A stretch of DNA of 12,131 nucleotides from Cyclobacteriaceae bacterium. GTDB lineage: Bacteria; Bacteroidota; Bacteroidia; Cytophagales; Cyclobacteriaceae. The stretch spans positions 1 to 12,131 of the forward strand of contig VFKK01000202.1 in assembly GCA_009885605.1 (NCBI GenBank). Direction: 5' to 3'. This document shows, piece after piece, positions 1 to 6,398 of the stretch (position 1 is the first letter of the stretch; each line of letters starts with the position of its first letter). Both the position numbers and the translations under genes were made by a program. The notes under the pieces are model-generated. The model had not been told where the DNA came from, searched no databases, and saw only the letters and a program-made list of their open reading frames with translations.

Positions 1-1867
1 CCTCAAATTTTTTGGGCCCTGCGGGGAGTTTTTCACCCATCAGTACCAGATTTATTCGACCGTCTGATTCTATCTCCTGATAGGGAAGATTCAAATCAGC
101 TTTTGATAAAACCGGATGATCCGCATATTCTACAAATCCCGATTCTGTTTGGTAGGCCAATGGTTTGTTTGTCTTATAATCAATTTCAAATTTGCTCACC
201 AATTCCTCATTGAGAGCCTGTCCCTTTAATTCAGTCCTGGCAGCATCTAATTGGTCTGGGTCCAAAACTTTCACTACAAAAGCATTGACTCTTGATTTCC
301 ACTGGTAATTTTTGATGTTTTTGGTATAGAAACTTACTTGACCCAGGGAATCCAGAATTCCTTTTTGCCAAACTTCTTCATTCATCAATGAAAATAGGAG
401 AATCCCGTCGCGGTATTCCTTCAGGAGCATCTGGTATTCTGTATTGTTTGCCAATAGGTCTGATTCTTCCGCCTGATTCAATTTGCTTGCGGTGAATTGC
501 TCATACCAGGCGTCGAAAATTCCATTTTTGGAGCGGGGTATTATCTCTTCAACTCGCACGAAATCTGCAAGGTCCTGCGAAGTGTAAGTTTTTCCATGCA
601 GCGTGAAAAGAGGTTGAGATGCCACATTCCCATTCTCTAATGCCGGGACAAATGAAGAACCGCTTAGGCCATTCAAAGATGCGCTGAGAGCCTCGACTAC
701 TGTTTCATTTTCTACAAATGCGTACCGGGCCTTTTGGATTGCCATAACCTGAGATTGGATCATGGTTGATCTTGAGTCTCTCAAGATCCTGGAGCGGATG
801 TTTTCCTCCATACTTTCGAAAGTTTCCAGCGGTTTTTTGTCCTCAAGTCTGAGAATGTGGTAGCCATATTGAGTGCGTACCGGGGGGGACACCTCGCCAA
901 TTTCCGTAAGTGAAAAAGCTGCAATTTCAAACTCAGGAATCATAGACCCTACGCTAAACCAAGGAAGAGTTCCTCCGTTTTCGCTTGAGGCCGGATCTTC
1001 TGAATAAGTCTTCACGATATCTTCCCAGATAGTATTTTCCTTTTGAATCTCGGTGTAGATATCAGCAATTTTTCTTCTCGCCAAATCTTCTCCTGTACTG
1101 GAGGTTTCATCGATCCGAACCAATATATGAGATACTCGTACTTGGCCCGGATTCGGTTGACGATCTTTCACCTGGATAAGATGATAGCCGAAATTAGTTA
1201 AAACCGGGTCAGAAACCTGACCAGCCTGAATATTGTATGCTGCGTCTTCAAAAGGCTGAACCATTTGAAGGGAAGTGAAATATCCCAAATCACCTTTATT
1301 GATTTTCGCAGAGGGATCATCAGAATATTGCTCTGCCAGGCGATTGATATCTCCATTTTGTTCAATCTCTCCCTTTACTTTCAACGCCATCTTTAATACG
1401 ATTAAACTATCGTCACGACTTGCATTTGGGGGAAATTGGAAAAGAATATGACTAGCTCGAACAACTTCCTGCATTCTGGAATATGCTTTTCTTAGCTCTC
1501 CTTCTTCCAGAGAATTTTTTATCAGGAAAGGAGCCTTAAGATTTTCCTGAAAAGAGACAAACTCCCGGTTAAATTCCACAGATTTATCAAGGCCTAACTC
1601 CTCTGCCTCTCTGACCTTTAACTTATAATTCACAAAGAGGGTAAGATTTTCCTCAAACTCCTCCCTGCTCATTCCTTTTGAAGCGGGCTCTGTCGAGTTT
1701 CCTTTTGAGATTAAATAGATCAGTTCATCCTTGTCCACAGGCTTGCCCCCAATGGTCAATAGTTGGTCATCCTGCCCGGAGGTCTGAATAAAGGCCATGG
1801 CTGATGCCGAGGACTTGTAGGTTAGAATGATAGAGAAAATAAGAGCCGAAAGGGTTCGGGTTGTCAT
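1..1867 (-). CDS. Periplasmic peptidyl-prolyl cis-trans isomerase, tandem parvulin (SurA/PpiC type), partial: C-terminus beyond left edge
   Basis: About 622 codons stay open from the ATG at 1867-1865 to the left edge, so the stop is not seen. Residues 1-24 form a signal peptide (short basic start, hydrophobic core, cleavage probably near SASA-MA). A SurA_N-like helical linker follows at about 40-130. Then come two consecutive parvulin rotamase domains at about 135-236 and 243-343. Each begins with an R-x-SHIL motif (138-142, 244-248), carries a YSxDP segment (181-185, 288-292), and ends in a FGYHLI / YGYHIL strand. The remaining 280 or so residues match no domain I can name, but resemble the long C-terminal part of Bacteroidota parvulins. 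The family isomerises X-Pro bonds and assists folding of outer-membrane and secreted proteins in the periplasm. A perfect TAnnTTTG box lies 33 bp upstream, so it is probably transcribed apart from the signalling genes. Fold is clear; physiological clients are inferred. Confidence 0.9.
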   Translation of the reverse strand, partial: MTTRTLSALIFSIILTYKSSASAMAFIQTSGQDDQLLTIGGKPVDKDELIYLISKGNSTEPASKGMSREEFEENLTLFVNYKLKVREAEELGLDKSVEFNREFVSFQENLKAPFLIKNSLEEGELRKAYSRMQEVVRASHILFQFPPNASRDDSLIVLKMALKVKGEIEQNGDINRLAEQYSDDPSAKINKGDLGYFTSLQMVQPFEDAAYNIQAGQVSDPVLTNFGYHLIQVKDRQPNPGQVRVSHILVRIDETSSTGEDLARRKIADIYTEIQKENTIWEDIVKTYSEDPASSENGGTLPWFSVGSMIPEFEIAAFSLTEIGEVSPPVRTQYGYHILRLEDKKPLETFESMEENIRSRILRDSRSTMIQSQVMAIQKARYAFVENETVVEALSASLNGLSGSSFVPALENGNVASQPLFTLHGKTYTSQDLADFVRVEEIIPRSKNGIFDAWYEQFTASKLNQAEESDLLANNTEYQMLLKEYRDGILLFSLMNEEVWQKGILDSLGQVSFYTKNIKNYQWKSRVNAFVVKVLDPDQLDAARTELKGQALNEELVSKFEIDYKTNKPLAYQTESGFVEYADHPVLSKADLNLPYQEIESDGRINLVLMGEKLPAGPKKFE

Positions 1868-1899
1868 GTACTATCTTGCAGATTTAAAATGCAATTTTA

Positions 1900-1907
1900 C
1901 AAATTTA
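1900..1907 (-). promoter_or_regulatory. Candidate Bacteroidota -7 box for the parvulin gene
   Basis: Read on the minus strand the bases are TAAATTTG, an exact match to the TAnnTTTG -7 element of the Bacteroidota primary sigma factor. It lies 32 bp from the ATG at 1867, giving a predicted 5' leader of about 25 nt. I could not find a good TTTG -33 element at the expected 19-21 bp spacing. It sits in the 87-bp gap after the RsbW-like gene, where no terminator hairpin is evident. Confidence 0.4.
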
Positions 1908-1954
1908 TTAGGAATTCGTGGTAAAAGCCCCGATTAGTAAGCATTTAACAAGAA

Positions 1955-2368
1955 TTAGGTTTGAAACCATTTTATCAGCCGGCAGGTATTAATTCCCTTG
2001 TCAGATTCAAATTCGATTTCGTCCATTATTTTCTTGACCAAAATGATGCCTAAACCTCCTTTTCGCTTTTCTCCAATTACTTTTTTTAAGTCAGGGATTT
2101 CATAATCGATCAAATTGAAAGCTTCACCTTGATCTTTTATTTCAAAAATTAATTTTCCGGAAGCTTCTTTTACCTCTAGTTCAATATGATCCTTAGCGTT
2201 GCAATTGTGAGAGTGGATGATCAAGTTCGCGCATACTTCCTCAACTGCGAGCGTAACTTGATGCTGATCTTTGTCAGACAAGTGGAATTCTCCAAGAGTT
2301 TTTTGAAGAAAAATCCGAAGTTCAGCAAGCGCGGAAGTTTCGCAATATATCCGAATCTGATGTTTCAT
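1955..2368 (-). CDS. RsbW/SpoIIAB-like anti-sigma regulatory factor (serine/threonine-protein kinase, HATPase_c_2)
   Basis: A 137-residue single-domain protein with the GHKL ATPase signatures of the RsbW/SpoIIAB group: an N-box at about 41-52 (AVEEVCANLIIH, with the Mg-binding Asn at 48), a G1 box D79-Q-G81, and a glycine-rich G2 box at 104-111 (GGLGIILV). There is no membrane segment or sensor domain, so it should be cytosolic. Members phosphorylate a STAS antagonist and bind an alternative target, classically a sigma factor. It starts 7 bp after the STAS stop codon and is last in the phosphatase-STAS-kinase order, so the three are almost certainly co-transcribed. Family assignment is firm. 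The target is unknown because no sigma factor is nearby. Kinase activity, rather than ATP-dependent binding alone, is inferred from family. Confidence 0.9.
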   Translation of the reverse strand: MKHQIRIYCETSALAELRIFLQKTLGEFHLSDKDQHQVTLAVEEVCANLIIHSHNCNAKDHIELEVKEASGKLIFEIKDQGEAFNLIDYEIPDLKKVIGEKRKGGLGIILVKKIMDEIEFESDKGINTCRLIKWFQT

Positions 2369-2375
2369 TTCAGAA

Positions 2376-2702
2376 TTAAAATGCTGCGGTTTTATCGGGT
2401 AAAATTGGAATCAACTGGTCAAGACCAAGGATTTTAAACACTTCATATACCCTTGGAGTGAGAGAATAAATTTTCAAATCAATATCACGTTCCTGGAATT
2501 CCTCCAAATAGGACATAAATACTCCCAAACCTGCAGAGGAAATATATTCGAGACCTTGCCCGTCTACAAGAATAGATTTACTTCCATCATTTATTAGTTT
2601 TTGGATCGCCTCATCTAATATGACTGAGTTACTGGCATCCACCTCGCCACGAAGGATCAAGAGATCATGGCCGTTTTCTTTTTGGGTTTCTATACTTATC
2701 AT
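2376..2702 (-). CDS. STAS-domain anti-sigma factor antagonist (SpoIIAA/RsbV-like)
   Basis: A 108-residue protein made of one STAS domain. The characteristic phosphorylation loop is at 52-60 (EYISSAGLG). By alignment with the S-x-G-L-G pattern of RsbV and SpoIIAA, Ser56 is the expected phosphoacceptor. The N-terminal strand (LLILRGEVDASN, 14-25) and the loop Asp/Asn residues are also typical. In the usual partner-switching scheme the unphosphorylated protein binds the RsbW-like kinase and frees the kinase's other partner; phosphorylation at the Ser breaks the complex, and a PP2C phosphatase restores it. Both expected partners flank it: the phosphatase gene ends 18 bp upstream and the kinase gene starts 7 bp downstream. 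The ATG at 2702 gives the full family length. Confidence 0.92.
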   Translation of the reverse strand: MISIETQKENGHDLLILRGEVDASNSVILDEAIQKLINDGSKSILVDGQGLEYISSAGLGVFMSYLEEFQERDIDLKIYSLTPRVYEVFKILGLDQLIPILPDKTAAF

Positions 2703-2720
2703 ATATCTGGAATCCTGATT

Positions 2721-4793
2721 TTAGTTTTTTTGGTACTCGTTAAATTTCACCACCATGATGGAATAATCATCGTCGATCATCCCATCTCCTCCTACAAAGT
2801 TGTGAAGGGAATCGATGATTTTGGCCTGAATTTCGTGAGGTCCAAGGTGGTGGGAAATCTCCAATAGCGATCTGATTCGCTCAAAGCCAAATTGCAATGA
2901 TTTTTCATTTTTAGCTTCTACGATGCCGTCAGTAAACAATACCAAGACGTTTCCTGGTTGATACATGAAGGTTTTTTCCTCAACGTGTTTTTCGTACTGC
3001 TTGTTTCTTAAAATTCCCAAGCCGAGTCCTTCAACTGCCAGATACTCTGATTTTTGGTTGGCAAAACTATGCATCAAAGTGGGTACATGACCAGCTCGCG
3101 CATGGCGGATACTATTTTCTCGTGTATCGATAATGAAAATAGAAGCCGTGATAAAATGGTTTCTTTCCAGGCAATTACCCAAAGCGGAATTTGCCCGGAT
3201 CATGAATTCAGCTGGACCAAGATCAAGCTGAATTAAGCTTTGAAAAATCCCTTTCATCTGGGCCATGTGAAAAGCCGCCGAGGTGCCTTTGCCGGATACG
3301 TCGCCAATAATAAACACAAAGCGATCTTCGTCGAGTTTGAAAGTATCGTAATAATCTCCTCCCACTTCATCGGCGGCATTGGAATATGCGCAGATATCGA
3401 AAGCCGCATTATGATCGAGCCTCGTTGGGAGAAGTGCTTTCTGCACACGCTGGGCGATTTTGAGCTCTTCCTGATAGCGTTCATTTTGAATAGCCTGATT
3501 CAGAAGACGGTGATTTTCCACCGCAATCGATGCCTGTCTGGAAAAAGTCGTAATGATATTCACCATTTCTTTGTTGAACCCATCTCTCACTTCTTTGCAA
3601 AGCACCATTTTCCCAATGACCGATTTGTTGATTATAAGAGGAACGAGCAGGACAGATTCAAATTTTGGATGGCTCAATCTCAGGGTAATGGGGCTCAGTT
3701 TTTCAGTCTGGGTTTTAGCTGCCCACTCTAGCGCGGTCTTTTGTTTCCCGATCAAATCTGTAAGCTCATTCCTTGTTTCGGGATCTATCGATCGATCCTG
3801 AAGCAAGCTTCTGGATTCATGAGTGGTCATTTCAAGCCATGCAGCATCGGCATAGGAAGCACTCATACAGGAATCCATCAGGATGTCAAGAACTTGTTCT
3901 TCATTTTCACCGGGTTGAATGGATTGGCTTAATCGCTGAAAACTAATTGCTTCTGTAAGTTTTTGTTCAAAAACCGAGGACGTAGGTAAGTTGAAAAGCG
4001 TCACCAAAAAGCTAAAAATAGCATAGATCAGGATGAAGCCGAAAAGGGAAATTAGGAACAGATTGTCGGTCAGATTCACCGGATATATTTCCGAATTGCT
4101 GAATTCCAGTGTTTGCCAAAACAAGTAAATGCAGCTTGCGATAATTAAGGAAAGGAATAACAATGATTTCCATTTCTCTTTGAAAGTCAGGTAGGGAATC
4201 CATTTCAGATTGCTGGAAAGGACAAGGCCTAGCCCCAAGAGGATTACCATCCCAAAAAGGAAGCTGTAATCGAGATTGTTCTTGTTGAAAAAGATAAAAA
4301 ACATAGCTACCAGCATCGCAAATTCGTATGCCTGCCATTGTTTCACTACTTGTTTACTTTTTTGATAGAGAATAAGATGCTTCCAAAGCAAAGAAGATGA
4401 AATGAGGAAGATAGAGACTACCGCAAATTTGGCATGGTAAAAAAAGTTGAGAAGAAAAGGTTCTTCACCGAGTTTGCTATCCCCGAGTAATTGGTACAAT
4501 AGCCTGATAAGAAGGAAAAAACCTACTGATAAAATGCCGGTAGAAGCAGCTCTCCAAATCAGATTCAGAAATTCATTTTGTGAATTTTTATTAATGGAAT
4601 AGTTGTAAAAGGAATAGACAGAAAGGAAAAAAAGGATTTCCAATATCAGGGTAAATTCGTCAGCAATACCCGAATCAATCGTATTGATGATCCCAAAAAG
4701 TCTGACCAAATCCACAAATAGCAAGGCAAGCCATACCAAGATGGCAAGCAGCATACTTAGCTTTCCGATATGAATTGGTGGTAGTTTGATCAT
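2721..4793 (-). CDS. Membrane GAF-SpoIIE (PP2C-type) serine phosphatase, RsbU-like
   Basis: 690 residues in three parts. The N-terminal 270 residues hold about eight hydrophobic segments (roughly 13-37, 47-66, 83-104, 117-143, 156-169, 176-194, 208-229, 243-268), so this part is an inner-membrane module of no family I can name. A GAF-like domain follows at about 280-432. A coiled linker at 433-455 (ERYQEELKIAQRVQ) leads into the SpoIIE/PP2C domain at about 455-690. The metal-binding acidic motifs are present: DEVGGDYYD (475-483), GDVSGKG (497-503), TDG (621-623) and DDDYS (674-678). This implies an active Mn/Mg-dependent phosphatase that dephosphorylates the STAS protein encoded 18 bp downstream. 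The input could be sensed by the membrane part or by the GAF domain; the ligand cannot be read from sequence. It is first in the three-gene operon, after a 117-bp gap from the DUF721 gene. Confidence 0.92.
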   Translation of the reverse strand: MIKLPPIHIGKLSMLLAILVWLALLFVDLVRLFGIINTIDSGIADEFTLILEILFFLSVYSFYNYSINKNSQNEFLNLIWRAASTGILSVGFFLLIRLLYQLLGDSKLGEEPFLLNFFYHAKFAVVSIFLISSSLLWKHLILYQKSKQVVKQWQAYEFAMLVAMFFIFFNKNNLDYSFLFGMVILLGLGLVLSSNLKWIPYLTFKEKWKSLLFLSLIIASCIYLFWQTLEFSNSEIYPVNLTDNLFLISLFGFILIYAIFSFLVTLFNLPTSSVFEQKLTEAISFQRLSQSIQPGENEEQVLDILMDSCMSASYADAAWLEMTTHESRSLLQDRSIDPETRNELTDLIGKQKTALEWAAKTQTEKLSPITLRLSHPKFESVLLVPLIINKSVIGKMVLCKEVRDGFNKEMVNIITTFSRQASIAVENHRLLNQAIQNERYQEELKIAQRVQKALLPTRLDHNAAFDICAYSNAADEVGGDYYDTFKLDEDRFVFIIGDVSGKGTSAAFHMAQMKGIFQSLIQLDLGPAEFMIRANSALGNCLERNHFITASIFIIDTRENSIRHARAGHVPTLMHSFANQKSEYLAVEGLGLGILRNKQYEKHVEEKTFMYQPGNVLVLFTDGIVEAKNEKSLQFGFERIRSLLEISHHLGPHEIQAKIIDSLHNFVGGDGMIDDDYSIMVVKFNEYQKN

Positions 4794-4910
4794 GAACGGT
4801 CTTCCACAATATTACTCATTCGGAATGGAATAAGGTGAATGAGGATAAGTTACCACCTTGGTTGGATTGTTAAAAAGTCTAAAAAGAATTTTGGGTGATT
4901 TTTGACTCTT

Positions 4911-5222
4911 TTAAAAGCAGATAAGATCATCTACCACCCCTTTGCCGTATCTTTCCTCAATCAGCATAAGCATTTTGCTTTTATTCATCATCAGTTCTTT
5001 TTTCACAGGTCCTGAAGAGAGCTTCACGTAAAGTTTTTTATCCTTAATCGATACAGAGTCTGTGCGGTCTGCGATGGTTTTTCCTACGATTTCAGGCCAG
5101 TCATGAATGAGAGATTTTTCTCTGAACTTCCCCTCTAAGCGATACGCTTTGAGCAGGTCGTTGAATGCTGATTCCAGCGGTGCTGCTTCTTTTTTTCGAC
5201 TGAAATAGGAGTCTTTGCTCAT
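4911..5222 (-). CDS. DUF721 / DciA-like small protein
   Basis: A 103-residue protein with the DUF721 pattern: an N-terminal helix (LESAFNDLLKAYRLEGKF, 16-33), a W-x-E-I-V-G-K-x-I-A-D core (42-52), then a LYVKLSS strand (64-70) and a KELMMNKSKMLMLIEERYG helix (75-93). DUF721 is the domain of DciA, the ancestral helicase operator that helps load DnaB in bacteria lacking DnaC/DnaI. Bacteroidota members are short like this one, so a role with nucleic acid or DnaB is plausible but only inferred from family. The gene starts 8 bp after the hemW stop codon, on the same strand, so it is probably the second gene of a hemW transcript. Confidence 0.82.
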   Translation of the reverse strand: MSKDSYFSRKKEAAPLESAFNDLLKAYRLEGKFREKSLIHDWPEIVGKTIADRTDSVSIKDKKLYVKLSSGPVKKELMMNKSKMLMLIEERYGKGVVDDLICF

Positions 5223-5230
5223 TATTGGTT

Positions 5231-6352
5231 TTAGACAAACAGGGAGGCGGCTATACTATCTGCAAGAAGAATCCCTGACTTGGTCAAAGATAGATTATTC
5301 TCCTTCCAAATCAGCCAGCCATGGAATTCCATTTGATCCAAAATCTGCTTTTTTTCAGTGGCCAGATCTTTACCATATTCAACTTGAATGAAGTCGAAAT
5401 CTATTCCCCAAATAGTTCGAAGCCCGGTAAGCAGGTATTCATTTAATCGTTCATCAATAGAGAGGAAATCTTCGGAAAAGGGGATTTGATTGTTCTTTAG
5501 TTTGGTAATGTATTGAGAGTTGTGAGGGGGATTGGAACCCCGATTTTTTCCATCAAAAGAGTGTGCACTTGGGCCGATTCCCAGGTAAGGCACACCCTTC
5601 CAATAGTTCGTATTGTGTAAAGCAAAATGGCCGTGCTTCCCAAAATTGGAAACTTCATATTGGATAAAACCTGCTTTTTCTGTTTGCTCCTGCAAATATT
5701 CGAATTGCTCAGCGATGAAATCCTCTTCTGCGACTTTGAATTTTCCCTTTTTGGCCCAATTTGCTAAAGCTGTTTTTGGTTCTACAGTAAGCGAATAACT
5801 AGAAATGTGGCCGGTTTCCTGAGCGAGTGCTTCGGCCAGATCACGTTTCCATATGGAATGGTCAGGATATGGAAATCCATAAATCAGATCAATGCTGAAC
5901 TTTTCAAAACCAACATTTCTTGCTTTTTGAATTGCAGCTTTGGATTCTTCGGCATTGTGTGCCCGATTGTAAAACTTCAGAACATTTTCATCGAAACTTT
6001 GAATGCCAAGACTGAGGCGGTCTATTCCCAAAGATTTCCAGGACTCAAGATTTTTCAGATGGAGGTCATCCGGGTTTGATTCCATGGTGACCTCTTTCAG
6101 GTCGCAACTGTAATTTTTGGAAACAGAGCTTAATATCCTTGAAAGCATATCCGGAGAAAGGAGAGAAGGGGTTCCTCCTCCAAAATAGACGGTTTCGATT
6201 GTTGATCCGGATAAATAGTCTTTGCGAAAATCAAGCTCCCTGCAGATCATGTCCACCATTTCTTCCATTCTTGTCAGGTTGGTGCTGAAGTGGAAATCGC
6301 AATAATGGCAAGCTTGCTTGCAAAATGGTATGTGGATGTAGATGCCTGCCAA
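5231..6352 (-). CDS. hemW: HemW-like radical SAM protein (heme chaperone, coproporphyrinogen oxidase-like)
   Basis: 373 residues, the usual HemW length. The radical SAM cluster motif C11-x3-C15-x2-C18 followed by Asp-Phe is the HemW form, unlike true HemN, which adds another Cys in C-x-C. Other landmarks are GGGTPS (58-63, SAM binding), ESNPDDL (91-97), LSLGIQSF (113-120), YEVSNFGK (232-239), the HN-x-NYW and GIGPSAHS segments (246-251, 258-265), and a HemN_C-like winged-helix end (about 295-370). HemW binds heme and transfers it to target proteins; older annotations call it oxygen-independent coproporphyrinogen III oxidase. The start is a TTG at 6352-6350. It gives the canonical MAGIYIHIPF beginning, and no upstream ATG is in frame nearby. 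An exact TATATTTG box lies 20-27 bp upstream. DUF721 follows 8 bp downstream. Confidence 0.93.
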   Translation of the reverse strand: MAGIYIHIPFCKQACHYCDFHFSTNLTRMEEMVDMICRELDFRKDYLSGSTIETVYFGGGTPSLLSPDMLSRILSSVSKNYSCDLKEVTMESNPDDLHLKNLESWKSLGIDRLSLGIQSFDENVLKFYNRAHNAEESKAAIQKARNVGFEKFSIDLIYGFPYPDHSIWKRDLAEALAQETGHISSYSLTVEPKTALANWAKKGKFKVAEEDFIAEQFEYLQEQTEKAGFIQYEVSNFGKHGHFALHNTNYWKGVPYLGIGPSAHSFDGKNRGSNPPHNSQYITKLKNNQIPFSEDFLSIDERLNEYLLTGLRTIWGIDFDFIQVEYGKDLATEKKQILDQMEFHGWLIWKENNLSLTKSGILLADSIAASLFV

Positions 6353-6363
6353 TGCTATTTCTG

Positions 6364-6371
6364 TTAATTTG
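6364..6371 (+). promoter_or_regulatory. Candidate -7 box for the Omp85-like gene, abutting the hemW box
   Basis: The bases TTAATTTG match TAnnTTTG except at position 2. The box ends at 6371 and the hemW box on the opposite strand occupies 6372-6379, so the two -7 elements are adjacent. The join forms a perfect 10-bp palindrome, ATTTGCAAAT (6367-6376). The predicted start site is about 20 bp before the TTG start at 6399. Any -33 element would lie inside hemW codons; I see no clear one. Confidence 0.3.
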
Positions 6372-6379
6372 CAAATATA
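6372..6379 (-). promoter_or_regulatory. Candidate -7 box of the hemW promoter
   Basis: On the minus strand this reads TATATTTG, an exact TAnnTTTG match. It predicts a start site near 6365 and a leader of roughly a dozen nucleotides before the TTG start at 6352. A T-rich stretch (TTTTC, minus strand, 6406-6402) could be a weak -33 element, though its spacing is slightly long and it falls inside the divergent gene's first codons. Confidence 0.45.
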
Positions 6380-6398
6380 AACATTCCGCTGCAGTCCA

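Noticed and set aside
3240..3731. A 163-codon open frame on the plus strand
   Set aside because: It lies wholly inside the GAF-SpoIIE phosphatase gene on the opposite strand, and its translation shows no domain pattern. The phosphatase frame carries conserved catalytic motifs across this stretch.
4807..4814. TAATATTG (minus strand), considered as the -7 box of the partner-switch operon
   Set aside because: It has one mismatch to TAnnTTTG and no TTTG element at 19-21 bp upstream. The operon probably has a promoter in 4794-4910, but I cannot place it.
4832..4859. Inverted repeat AAGGTG...CACCTT in the gap before the phosphatase gene, considered as a terminator
   Set aside because: The stem is only 6 bp with a 16-nt loop and has no T tract after it in the minus-strand direction, so an intrinsic terminator is not supported.
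5231..6352. Annotation as HemN, oxygen-independent coproporphyrinogen III oxidase
   Set aside because: The cluster motif is CxxxCxxC followed by Asp-Phe, without the extra Cys of HemN, and the protein is shorter than HemN (about 450 residues) with HemW-type C-terminal motifs.
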